Below, piece after piece: positions 1 through 10,900 of a DNA stretch of 64,000 bases. A program made the position numbers and the translations under genes. The notes beneath the pieces are model-generated. The model saw nothing but the letters and a program-made list of their open reading frames with translations. It did not search any database and was not told the origin of the DNA. Origin of the DNA: Whitmania pigra (Eukaryota; Annelida; Clitellata; Hirudinida; Haemopidae); assembly GCA_021613335.1 (NCBI GenBank), contig JAJTWR010000365.1, positions 454,501 to 518,500 of the forward strand, given 5' to 3'. Numbering within the stretch: the first letter of the stretch is position 1; each line of letters starts with the position of its first letter.

Positions 1-689
1 CGCAGGAAGTATACCTTCCGCTGTAATGCAATCTTGCGAGAATTTGCTTTAGCTACCGCCGTTTTGGTAGCTTCTACCACTTCCTTTAGGACCTTATTGT
101 GTCGCCACATGTACCGACCATTGTCGAGGGCATATGCGCAACTTGAGAGCACATGATGAAGTGTCTCGAAGCCGCCGCAGAGCTCACATTTGCAGTCTTC
201 CGTCAAACCCCATCTTCGCAAATTGTCCTTAGAGGGAAGTTGGTCATAAATCGATCTTATCAGAAAGGCCAGACAATATGGAGACATTCTCCATATCTTG
301 TTCCAACCGATGGAACGCTAAACCACGTCTTCCCACGCGGTCCATCGACCCTGCTGTGCCTGCTGCACCGCCTTAATAACTCGATCTTTTTCCAAATCTC
401 TTCTCCTCTCCTGAATAATAAGCCTTGCCCTAATCGCAGGGCAAGACTCAGACCATTTTGCGAAGTGGTTCCACCCAACAGCCTGACGACCCGATTGAAT
501 AGGACCTCGCATTTCTCCGAACGTCAGTTCCGCGACTGACTTATCGATTTCATCCTGTGCTGAGAACTTCCTTTTAGTTCTTAACAGTGGTCTAACTTCG
601 CGGATCCTGATGTCCGCAGAGTTATTCAACATCCACTGCGTCCTTATTTTAGAGACCCCATACTCTTCCACCAGGGAACGACGAGGTAA
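1..689 (-). mobile_element. 5'-truncated LINE, reverse transcriptase C-terminal end (decayed)
   Basis: Read on the minus strand, one frame runs from about 689 to the left edge and encodes the C-terminal end of a LINE polyprotein. It contains the linker LPSKDNLRRWGL, then a CxxC...H...C zinc knuckle (CELCG...HHVLSSC), then a basic MWRHNKVL segment, as is usual after the reverse transcriptase domain of R2-like and related LINEs. A single in-frame TAG at 318-320 breaks it. The 5' part is missing, so the reverse transcriptase core is absent, and the 3' end lies beyond the window. Coding resemblance stops at about 689, where hAT sequence begins, which fits a 5'-truncated insertion. The clade assignment is tentative. 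Confidence 0.82.
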
Positions 690-1347
690 CCTTAATTTTG
701 AGCTCTTACTTTTTGAATTTAACAGTTATAGAGCCATCTATGATATGAAGGACAAAGTTAATATCGTGATGGAACGATTGCAGCTGCCGAAGTTCAGCTC
801 TCAAGACTTCATTTTCTTGAAGGAATGGATTGAAGTAATGAGACCAATTGCACAAGCTCTGGATAATTTACAAGGAGAAGACACTTGGAGCTTATTTTGG
901 TTCCATTCTGCCAACACTACACATCGTACAACAAAGGCTTAATTCAGTTTCATCGACTTATGTTGCAAGTTTAATAATAGCTATTTAGGCTGGAATGCAG
1001 AAAAGGTTTGGACATATTTTGAAATTTGAGAGCATAGCAATAAACTTAAAGATGAAAAATTTTATAATTGCTGCTGTTTATCATCTGCACCTGTTGAAAG
1101 ACTATTCAGTCAAGCTGGTCTTATACTGACTCCTCAGCGTAACAGACTCTGTGATAAATATTTTGAAACACTGCTTCTTTTAAAGAAAAATAATTTTATT
1201 GATAAATGTAAATTCTGTTACACTTGTGTTAACATTGTATTGAAGATAACGAATATTATTTCTGATCAATGAAGGTCCCCAAAAGTACTTATACTTATAC
1301 TTGTACTTATACTTAAGTACATTTTTGGAGTACTTACGGCAACACTG
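690..1347 (+). mobile_element. hAT transposon remnant, internally deleted, with right terminal repeat
   Basis: From about 720 to 940 the plus strand encodes a hAT transposase segment (SYRAIYDMKDKV, LKEWIEVMRPIAQALDNLQG). After a gap with missing sequence, 1080-1200 encodes the C-terminal hAT dimerisation motif (SAPVERLFSQAGLIL). The zinc-finger N-terminus and most of the catalytic core are absent. The right end reads as a typical hAT terminus: subterminal repeats of TACTTATA-type words at 1285-1320 and an inverted terminus ending CAACACTG at 1347. The next eight bases (ATTAATAG) would be one target-site copy, but no left terminus or matching copy is visible. Non-functional. Confidence 0.82.
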
Positions 1348-1635
1348 ATTAATAGCACTTTGTACTAATATTATTGTTATTATTGTCAAGACAATGTAAT
1401 GACAAAAAAGTAATGCTTCATTTGAATGTACAGACTGAGAAACTTAAGAAAAGTCATTAATTACAAATTACGAGGATGATGATGATGTTTGTGATGTCGT
1501 TGATCACATTGGTAGTGATAATGATGATGGTATGTGGTTATCGAAGACTTACATTCTGAGCAAGAAGCACTTAAGGCAAACAAGTTAGCACCGAAAGTTT
1601 GATATCCTGGTCAGATTTCTTCCATCACTCATAGT

Positions 1636-1669
1636 TCCATCCATCCATTCGTCCATCCATCCATCCATC
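1636..1669. repeat. (CATC)n microsatellite
   Basis: Imperfect CATC/CCAT tetranucleotide run with one CGTC interruption. Confidence 0.85.
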
Positions 1670-2810
1670 AATTCATCAACATATCCGGTCAGAAATCACC
1701 TCATGGCATTCCGCCGACCAAATCAATGTTTTTGATCACGTGACTTCATTCCATGATTGATGGAAAAGGCGTAATGAACCTGGCTTTTCCAAGAAATTTT
1801 TGTAAACATTTCCATTAGATTAATGTAATTTTTTACATTTAAGTTACAAAACAAGGAATATTTTAAGGCAACCTTATATCCTAACTTGTCATTCATTGTA
1901 ATTTAATTTAATTTAATTGCGTATATTAATCTTTAATGCATTACCTACCACAGTACTTAATACAAATGTGTTTTATATGAATGCATCAGAATATTCAGAA
2001 CATTCATGGTTTGCAGGTGTTGTCATGACAACCGAAACAAATTGAATGGAACATGATTTGATGGACATTATATTATGTTATGTTACATTACATTACATTG
2101 CATTAAAAGAAAAGACAAAATGAATCCTGGGAGTTATTTTCCCTCCACAATCAAAGTTTCTTTTGACATTCAAATGACCCATGAGTGATTTGAAAGTTTC
2201 TGTTGTTATTGATGCAGATGATGATGACGATAACGATGACGTTTAAAGCAAATGAGAACTGGTTATAATTAGGAAATGTTATTTGCCGAAAGTTTTTATA
2301 AATTTAAAATTAATATTGAGATGAGATCTCCAATTGTGACTTTCTTATTTTATATTAATCAATTTATTTATAAATTAAGCAACTGTGTACCTATTTATAT
2401 AATTTTAAAAGAAACCTTGATTTGCTAAACCCTAATTTAATAAGTAAATAATTTAGAAATTTTATTTAAAAAATTTTTATTTTTTGTATGCAACACCACT
2501 ATTTCATAAAACTTCTTTCCATTGCTTAAAAAGTACATTTGATCGAAAATACATTTGAATTCAACCACAGTTTTAAAAAAGAGAGAATTTGATATTATGC
2601 TTAATAATAATAATGATCACAAAAATTATATTAATATTAATTGTTATTTTTAAATAATTATAATAAATATTAATTAAACGTATATTTAAGTATTTATTAA
2701 TGAATTATTAATTGATTATGTCATGAAAATAATGAACAATTACAAAACAAAAACAAAAACAAAAACAATTTCAAAATAATGTGACAATTTACCGACAGAT
2801 TTATTTCATT

Positions 2811-2937
2811 TAATGATTGTTGAAATAATATGTCAAATAATAGTTAAAACAATATTTTAAATAATTGTTGTAATAATATTTTAAATGATTACTGTAATAA
2901 CATTATAAATAATTGTTGAAATAATATTTTAAATCAT
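2811..2937. repeat. 24-base AT-rich tandem array, about five units
   Basis: Five imperfect copies of a unit of about 24 bases, built on TAATTGTTGAAATAATATTT followed by TAAA. The copies drift by several substitutions each. Confidence 0.75.
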
Positions 2938-3280
2938 TCGTGTCAAAAGCAAACACTGCTTGCAGAAAATAACTCGCTCGGAAATAATAAAAAATATTTA
3001 AATCAAGCATCAAGATGAACACTTCAACAACGATGATGTGATTATGCGAAAGGGGCACATTGGGGTTGATCTTTGACCTTTGCAACGAGGTTCTAAGGTT
3101 TTGAAGTTGTGAATTTTTTCTTATTCTGTTTTATTCTTGTTTTTTTTTTTTTGGTTGACAAAAAACGTCTGCTTACATGAATCTTCAAATGGGCGACAAA
3201 TTGACCAAGCAATATGTCGCAATTTAACGTGAATTCCCAGGCATTTGTCATGCTCCAAACAACAACAGCTACCATCGCAA

Positions 3281-3316
3281 TCATCATCATCATCATCATC
3301 GTCGTCGTCATCATCG
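3281..3316. repeat. (CAT)n microsatellite with CGT interruption
   Basis: Trinucleotide CAT run broken by GTCGTCGTC. This is the most common microsatellite class in the window. Confidence 0.9.
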
Positions 3317-3339
3317 TTATCACACTAGATTATTCCAAG

Positions 3340-3729
3340 CGAGAGCGGACTTAAACTGTTTAAGTATGTTTATTTGTATTTTTTATTCCGTAGCATTTTG
3401 ATCTTCCATGAAGACCTTGATGTCCATCCTGCAGATTATAAGCCTCGAGTCGGTCCTATCGAAAGTCACAGCAGTGATTAGTATGCAAGAGTACATCGGA
3501 CTGGGCTGAAGTGAATAATGATGTTGTTGAAAGTTGTGAGCTGACGACCAATTCCAAACACGTTGAAAACTTGAACTGCTGGAGAGAAGGAAACGTGGCA
3601 GAGAACAACTCTGTGGCTGGTTTTAAAAATATTTTGAGAGGAGTTCATTCCATTTTCCATAACAATCTCCCACTACAAGAACATCGTCGGTTTTAAGAGC
3701 CAGAGCTAAAATGCTATTGGGTCCACATA
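3340..3729 (-). pseudogene. WD40-repeat gene fragment, downstream part (decayed)
   Basis: On the minus strand, directly beyond the left end of the Tc1 element, the frame reads NSILALALKTDDVLVVGDCY, which looks like a WD-repeat blade (hydrophobic strand, then a V-V-G-D turn). Further down come pieces such as AVTFDRTDSRL. Stops and frameshifts interrupt it within about 60 codons. It lines up in strand and order with the better preserved WD40 piece on the other side of the transposon (5314-5640), so I read both as one decayed gene split by the insertion. The protein family beyond WD40 is not identifiable. Confidence 0.5.
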
Positions 3730-3731
3730 TA

Positions 3732-5311
3732 CAGTGCTAGAAATATTGTTACGACATGCCCACTTTTTATGGATAATTTCCTTACAAATTAACATATCTT
3801 GATGAAATTTTCAGCAATTACGTAAAACACCATTTGTAAGCATCGTGCAAAATTTCCTTTCATATGGGTTAATGGTTCCCGTAAATTATGCAAATGAACC
3901 ATTTTTGGCCTGGAAATATTATTACGACAGTTTCCGTTTTGGGCTCGTTTCATCAATTTCAAGGGCTTATTGGAAAGATCAAACATTAAATTGTCATTAA
4001 GAAGGCTATGTAAAGGAGTGTGAAATTCAAAACTTCCTTTTACATTCATTTCATCACGGGAAAGAAAGCAGGTTTGACAGAAGGAGAAAGAGGACAAGTT
4101 AAAGCCTTGGGAAAGGCAAACTATTCAATAAAAAAAATTGCAAATGAGTTGAATAGGTCAAGAACTGTCATCAAATGTTTTTTGGATGATCCAGACTCAT
4201 ATGGGAAGAAGTACAAGGGCGGAAGACCGAAAAAACTCTCGAATCAGATTCAGAGAAGCCTCATCAGGGAGGCTTTACAAGGAGAATATTCGTGTAAACA
4301 GCTAAAAGATAAGCTGGATTTGGATGTCCATGTTAGGACAGTCTGCAATTATCTTAATTCAAGTGGACAACAGAGATACGAAATGCGAAAGCGAGCTCCA
4401 GCGTTGAAAGTCCATCACAAGAAAAAACGCCTCTTCTGGGCCAAAGAGAGGGTCAGCTACAACGAAAGATGGGAACGCGTAATTTTCACAGAAGAAAAAA
4501 ATTTAACCTTGATGGGACAGACGGCTATAAATACTACTGGCATGATCTCAGAAAAGAAAGAGAGGTTTGTTATAGCAGAAAACACGGAGGAGGCTCTGTG
4601 ATGGTCTGGGGAGGAATTTCAGCATTTGGGAGGACTGAACTGATGATTTTTAAAGGGAGGCAGGACTCTCAGAAGTACATCTAAATGCTCAAGGATCATC
4701 TCCTTCCTTTTGCTGAAGCAAAACAACATGAATTTCAGTAAGATAATGCTCCTAGTCATGTTTCCAAGGCAACCAGAGCATATTTCCAGGAGTCCAACAT
4801 TCAAGTGATGGACTGGCCGGCGTGTTCACCCTGCTTGAATCCGATAGAAAATGTCTGGGGCCTTCTTTCAAGATCAGTTTATGGCAATGGACAACAATAT
4901 AACACAGAAAATAAATTTAAAGAAGCGATTTGGAGCGCCTGGAGAAACTTGGATGAAAACATCATCAAAACACTGATTTTCTCCATGAAAAATAAGTGCA
5001 TAGATGTTATTTATAAAAAAGGAGGAATGACATCTTATTGAAACATTATTTCATTTAGTTTTAAATAAAAATTTTTGCCAAAATACTGAAATTCATGAGT
5101 TTATTTGTAACCTGTCGTAACAATATTTCTATGCAAAAAAAATGGATTTTTGAGGAATTTGCGCTTAATTCTTGATCAAAGTGAAAAAAAATATACGAGT
5201 TATGTTCTTTAAGTATATTACACAGTTCTTCTAAATTTGAGTTTCGTACGATAATTTAAACTTAAGTTATTACAAAAAATGGGGACTGTCGAAACATTTT
5301 TTCTAGCACTG
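3732..5311 (+). mobile_element. Tc1-like transposon (DD34E), full length with IR/DR ends, dead transposase
   Basis: The termini are inverted (CAGTGCTAGAAA... at 3732 and its complement ending 5311) and flanked by TA on both sides. Each end carries two related sites: about GAAATATTGTTACGACA at 3740 and 3913, and the complementary pair at 5113 and 5287, spaced 173 and 174 bases, an IR/DR arrangement. The transposase starts near 4020 with a paired-like DNA-binding region (LTEGERGQVKAL; SIKKIANELNRSRTV), then a basic linker (GRPKKLS), then the catalytic domain with DNAPSH and NPIENVWG, 34 residues between Asp and Glu. It is inactive: a frameshift in the A-run near 4494-4501, stops at 4682-4684 and 4739-4741, and Glu (FTEE) where the first catalytic Asp belongs. 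Confidence 0.95.
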
Positions 5312-5313
5312 TA

Positions 5314-5640
5314 ATTTGGATTCAAGCACCGTCCGGGATACTCCACTGTTTCAGGTGTTCATGTGATGCTGAAGCCATCATGTTCATGTTGGAGTGGAGT
5401 ACAAGCTTGCCATGATCGTGATTTATTAGAGTGTGATTAGTTTCCTCTCTCTCTCCTTGCCACGATGCCCCAAAGGCGAATGGTACTGTCGTGAGACAAT
5501 GAGATGATCTGAAGTTCGCTGGCCAGACAACGAACATGGGAGACCTTTTTGTTGTGCCCTTTCAAGCAATGTGCTTGAACACATCCAAGAGCCTAACCGT
5601 GGCGTCCACACAAAAGGCGACAAGCTAGCACAACGATTAT
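5314..5640 (-). pseudogene. WD40-repeat gene fragment, upstream part (decayed)
   Basis: Minus-strand frames contain three consecutive WD-repeat signatures: DATVRLLDVF, then KGHNKKVSHV...SLSHDSTIRLWGI, then MMASASHEHLKQWSIPDG. A frameshift separates the first from the second, another lies near 5450, and a stop follows SIPDGA. The Tc1 element sits directly downstream and the reading continues at 3729. This is the only part of the broken gene with clear conserved blades. It could be an old retrocopy or the remains of an NACHT/WD-type gene; I cannot tell which. Confidence 0.65.
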
Positions 5641-6660
5641 ACTAATTAGTACAATCAATTAATTTTAATATAGATTTAATATAATTATTTTATAATTAAT
5701 AAATTTAATGTTCGATGATTAAAAAGACACAATCTAGTTCAAAAGACAATAAATACGAATGCAAACATAATATAATGTTACTTATAATATTAATATTTAA
5801 GATCCCAATTAATAAATTGTCAATAAATGTAATACAAAATTTTACTGCATAATATGAGCATAAATTAACACATTATAATTTTTGTAAATATATTACCATC
5901 ATCATCATCGTCGTCATCCCCATCATCATCAACATCCAAATTATATTAGGTTGTGGAGTATGTTTCCGAGTTTGTGGTTGAGAGTATCACATGATACATT
6001 TGGAAAACGAAGAGCTCTCTGACCTCATAAGCAAGAGACTGGACAGAACGGAGAAAATCCAATTAATAAACAAAGAATATGAAAAATGGACTTCTAATCA
6101 AATTCCACAAGACATCAATAACAAGAAGCAAAAAAAGCCACCGAATCATGTTGAGAGGATACAAACAAATAACAACAGTCAAGCCAGAAATAAATCAGAA
6201 AATGACTGTTGGTAATATTAGTTAAATTGTAATTACCTTTAACTTTATAAAATGATTCTTAAACGAAAATGAATGTTTGTTTAAACGCATTTTTATTAAT
6301 ATCTTGCTAAATGGCTCCTAGACTATATAACGAATGAGACGGTATAACGAATTAGACGTTATAACGAATTTAAAATTTTGCCTACCACAATATTTAAATA
6401 TTTTGTACATGAAAAATACAAATTCGAATCGACGAATAAAAGACAATATATTTAATTTGTTCGCCAGAGTTTTAAAATGTGTGCTTCGTTCACTAGTATT
6501 GTAAAATCGGTGGGGCTACTTATTTGTTGTAATATTTGTAAGATTGATTCGTGGTGCGTTTATGATGACGAAGTCCGCACCAATAACGAAGGAAGAGTGG
6601 CATACTGTTGTGACGCCATCTTGGCGTATAAAAGGAACAGGCCTCGGGAGCAATGGAACG
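5641..6660. other. AT-rich spacer with microsatellite and one unexplained short frame
   Basis: Holds a CAT/CGT microsatellite (5896-5932) and a 75-codon plus-strand frame at 5991-6215 rich in Lys/Asn/Gln (LENEELSDLISKRLDRTEKI) that may be a transposase tail but matches nothing I can name. At 6330-6375 a short ATAACGAAT motif is repeated three times. A TATAAAAGG word at 6627 lies just upstream of a tRNA-like SINE. Confidence 0.4.
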
Positions 6661-6740
6661 TGCGCCCGCATGGCCTAACAGTTAAGGCTGCGCCTCTCAC
6701 GATGGCAGCACGGGATTCGAGACCCCCTGCGGTAGCACCG
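6661..6740 (+). repeat. tRNA-derived SINE head
   Basis: Contains an A-box-like word (TGGCCTAACAGTTAAGG, 6670) and a near-canonical B box (GGGATTCGAGACC, 6712), spaced as in a tRNA. No clean cloverleaf is visible, so I call it a SINE head and not a tRNA gene. A related decayed minus-strand copy lies at 35010-35100 (shared GGTTAAGGCTGCGCCTCTC). Confidence 0.7.
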
Positions 6741-7446
6741 TCCCAACCATCTAGATATGCAACGGACGTTAATAAGACATTTTTTTGGAGCGAGGGAGTT
6801 TGTACGAAGGGGTACGAGAGTTGAACGATAGGGATTGCGAGTTGTGCGATGTTACATGCGAATACGTACTTTATAATTAAAGAAAATTTAGAAATTTATA
6901 ATTATTCTCACGCCTTCGCGCCGTTTTCAAAGCTGGTGAGCTTCGGCTGATTATTATTCATGTATGTAAGCTTTTAGTTTATATTGTAAATTTTCCGTTT
7001 TGTAATTTAAAATTTACATTTTTTATTTATCTATAATTTAATATTAGTGTTATTTTTGTAGCCATCTTATTCCGTTGGTCATTTGTAATTTATAGCTTTG
7101 TGGTCGTCGTTGCAAATATTATTTTATAATGTAAATTTTCCGTTTTTTTAGTTTAATTATAAGTTATATTTTAAAGATTTATTATTACTATTTATCTATG
7201 ATGTTAATTCACATTAATAAAAATTTGTTGTACTGTACATGAAGTTTATTCATTTGCAAATCTATTACCGGGTAAAGCCGGGTAAACAGATAGTTTTATG
7301 TTTTAATGTTCGTTTCTGGCTGTAGGAGTCTAAATTAAAGACTGTTATTATTTGAAGTGATTTTTATAACAAAAATAGAAATGGATGATCAAAAGCCGTC
7401 GATAGGTAGCTAATTTTTTTACAATTATTATTTGTTGAACATGTTA
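6741..7446. other. AT-rich spacer, no gene seen
   Basis: Two loosely similar stretches (6960-7060 and 7110-7200) share GTAAATTTTCCGTTTT and nearby AT-rich sequence, suggesting an old duplication. No coding signal. Confidence 0.5.
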
Positions 7447-7789
7447 CCGTGTTTCCCCGAAAATAAGACAGTGTCTTATAATAATTTTTGGCCCAAAAGG
7501 CGCGCTAGGGCTTATTTTCAGGGGTGTCTTATATTTTCGTAATCAACAACCCATCAACACATTTTTTCATGTTACATAAATCGTTACGTTACAAGAGGCA
7601 TAATAGCATGGTTTTAATCATTTATTAATAGCAATAATGTTAGAAAATCTTTTAATTATAGCATTTTTTGAACAATCAGTTATGTCATATCAACTTTTGG
7701 ACCATCACTAATTTGGGCTCACTTTCGTGGTACGGCTTGTATTACGATCATCTTGAAAAATTCTAGGGCTTATTTTCGGGGAAATACAG
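7447..7789. mobile_element. MITE with TA target site, CCGTGTTTCCCC terminal repeats
   Basis: Terminal inverted repeats of about 23 bases (left CCGTGTTTCCCCGAAAATAA; right the complement of CTGTATTTCCCCGAAAATAA) enclose 343 bases without coding capacity and are flanked by TA on both sides. A much shorter copy with the same ends is at 59646-59729. The TA flanks suggest mobilisation by a Tc1/mariner-type transposase, but the termini do not match the Tc1 element in this window. Confidence 0.75.
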
Positions 7790-7956
7790 TATAACACACG
7801 ACATCTGACATTGTTTAAGGCTTAATGAGGTTTAGTGTATCATTAACTATTTTTTTAAATTAGGTAATGAATGTATTTTTTCTCGACTCCAAGCATTAAA
7901 TTATTTTTCTGCATTTGCATCTTAGTCTAATTATTTCTTACTTTGTAAAATTTCAG

Positions 7957-10900
7957 GGCAAATGCATCACAGTCAAGTTAATGGAAGGCCTGTATTGTTG
8001 CCTCAGGTTTTGATTTTGTGTTATCTTTTTTTGTAATATTCTAAGGAATGCTAACATCGAGTGGTATTATATTCGTAGTTTCATATTTAGCAGAAAACAT
8101 CCTTTAAATTGTTCCCACTACCTCATTCTTTTACCTGTTTGTTTATGTGTTAAAATATTCACACAATGTAATAATGATATGAGGTTTAAGCTATAGATTT
8201 AGGATTCAATGAAAATTTTTAATTTATGAAGAGTAACTGGTTATATGTTAAAGCCATTGTATGAAGTTGTTTAAGTTCTATTTATGCATCAATGAGAACA
8301 AACTGACACTGCTTGCTTTAATCTTGTAATCTTTAATGACTACATTCGTAAACTTGTTTGTAAATATTATTTGAAATAGAAATGTCAGTCACCCTACCAC
8401 TACATTATGTGTTTGAAATTTTCAATGGCTGCGAGACTGTCCTTTACTTTGTCACCACCAATTTTTGTGGGGGGTAATTCCACATTTTAGTAATTTTGCT
8501 CAAAGATCCGATGCGACATTGGTTGCTCAATCATTTATTTATTCCTCAGACACTGGAATAAAACTAAAACTGGTTGATGAAGTTTGTGCTTCTGTGTAAA
8601 CATGAATGTTTTCCTATTTTTTCTTTTAAAATGTAACCACATTTCTTTTAATAATTCATTTAAACTTAAATTTCAAAGTCAATTATTTGAACTTTAAGGT
8701 TGTTTCTTCTGGTCCAGCGATGAGGTTTGGTCCTCCTCCCAATATGCATATGGTGCACAACAATGGGATGCCCTATCCCGGCACTCCGCAGAGCACGCAG
8801 TCAGCTGTTCTTCAGCAAAACTACCCGAACATGTATCAGACCCCCTACCAAGGAGAGATGAGTGTGGCTTCTCTCTATCAGACTGAATGCAATACTATTC
8901 CAGTCATTCTTCCAAGCATGATCTCTCAGCCACAAATTTTTCGATCAAATGTCGGTTATTTGTTATATAATGTTTTGACTGACCATGTTCGCAACTTAAT
9001 TTCCACTTTTTCTAAAAGGATGTTTGCGGTCGACAGCGGGTCATGTATCCCGTAGTCCCACAAATGCAGGTTACACATTTGTTTACAACAACATTAGGCT
9101 TTTCTGTTTATTCAATTGATGAAGATTTGTGTAGATAGATAAGATTGTGTTAAGATTTATATTATTTTGACATAAAAATTATCCATTGCCATCTCTTTCA
9201 AGATTTTGAGCCTTTTATTTGCATTCAGTCAGTTATCTACAATTATTTAATATAGTTTACAACTATGTGGATGTGACTTTTAACATCAGATTGTTCACTT
9301 AAAAATAAAGTAATTAATTGTTTGGTACTTGTTTAGGATATTAATTGCCTTGTGATTCCACTGATGCTAATGCCAATCATCATTTTCTTTCCAGATTTTT
9401 CCCCAAACAAACCTGTCACTTGCAGGCAATCCGATGCAACCACATTCAACCACACACATGCATCAGATCCCAGTCTTGAACCAACAGATCCTTCAACAAC
9501 AATCACAGGCCTTTGACATAAGGCATGAGACCTTGACCCAGTACCCTCCCCCTGTGGCCCATTTCTCCTACCATTCTCTGCACTCCAACAATGCCCAACC
9601 TCCTCCCCGCATGTCTGGTCAGCAACTGATGTTAATCAGTCCCCGCCTTCCTCATGGTCCTTTGCAGGTCAACCAGATGCCTCTTAATTGGGCACCTTCC
9701 ATTAACAGCAAAGGTATTAGTAACTTCTACTTGTTTTATATTTGCAAGGCCTACACCTAGTCCATCGATTGATTTATAAATATGATATATTGTTAATATT
9801 ACATGGCATGGGGAAATTCTAATTACATATGCACTCTGCTCTTAAGTAACGGCTTTGAATGATGCCGATCTCTTGAGAATGTGTATTGTTGATTCATCAT
9901 TATCAACATCGCCATCATTGTCATCACCATCAATAGGGAAAGAGTTTGTCTTGGCTGATTCCTGCAATTCTAATAGATTGCTGATACTTATTATGAGCCT
10001 TATTGTTATTTTTATCATAGTTGCAGTCAACAGCTTGATGTTGTTTTAGTTATTGGATTGGTTGATTGATTAGTTGATCAAAATAATGACTTTGCCAGTT
10101 ACAGTGAACCAGGATGAATATTGGAGAAATACCCTGCAGGGACTTCAGACGAGCAGCAACTCTCAACCTGTTGTCTGTCACGGACACAAATCATCAGTTG
10201 ATGTTTGCAATACTTTGAATAGAGCAGAGGAGTTTAATACTGATGATGACAATAAAGACCGTTTTGGAGGTAGGAAGCACAAGAAAGCAGGAGAGAAAAG
10301 GGAGAGCATTGTAAAGAATGATTCTGACAGCTCTCTCAAGGCATATGGAACCTCAAATCTGTTAGCTGGTGAGCAAAAGCAAAATGAAAGACTGATCACT
10401 CTGGATGAGTTGATAGTTCACTTTAAAGGGCAGACCGTGGAGGAATCATCAGAGGCTGTAGAATCTGAGAACATTGGAATCAATCAATCAATAAGTGAGT
10501 TCTTGGAAAGAGCAGATATGTTCTATGGGGCATTCGAAAAGATAATAAAAGAATTAAGAAAAGGAACTTTTGAACAGAAGAAAAAATTCTATGAAGTGAT
10601 CAGACAAAGTGGGAACCATCCCATAAACCAAATTTATCAAAAGTTTTTAAATCTGGCCTTAGAAGATATGTGTGAAACTGATCTTGCCCCCACTACTGCC
10701 AACATAACACCTAGCAATAATAGAAGAGACTGCTGCAAAGAGTTTCAAATTAATATCATTAAACAACTAACGACATTGAAGAAAGCACCTTCCTTATTTA
10801 GTAGTTTTTATGAATTAATTGAGTATCCACAAAATGAGAAATTAAAAAATGATTCGAATGTGAAGCAAGCAAGAATGGAAGAGGAAAAGGATCAATTACT

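Larger units (their letters stand above)
1348..3339. other. AT-rich spacer without a recognisable gene
   Basis: Intergenic DNA, very AT-rich from 2280 to 2950, with a CATC microsatellite (1636-1669), an AAAAAC run (about 2744-2767), a 24-base tandem array and a CAT tract listed separately. Open frames here are short, low in complexity and match no family I know. Confidence 0.6.

Noticed and set aside
6661..6740. Functional tRNA gene
   Set aside because: A and B boxes are present but acceptor and anticodon stems do not pair; better explained as a SINE head.
7957..9713. PAN3 (deadenylase subunit) as identity for the Gln/Pro-rich exons plus pseudokinase
   Set aside because: The downstream kinase matches IRE1-type motifs (DIFSAG...YYLVSEG, PHLL tail), and the PAN3 coiled coil and C-terminal knob motifs are absent.
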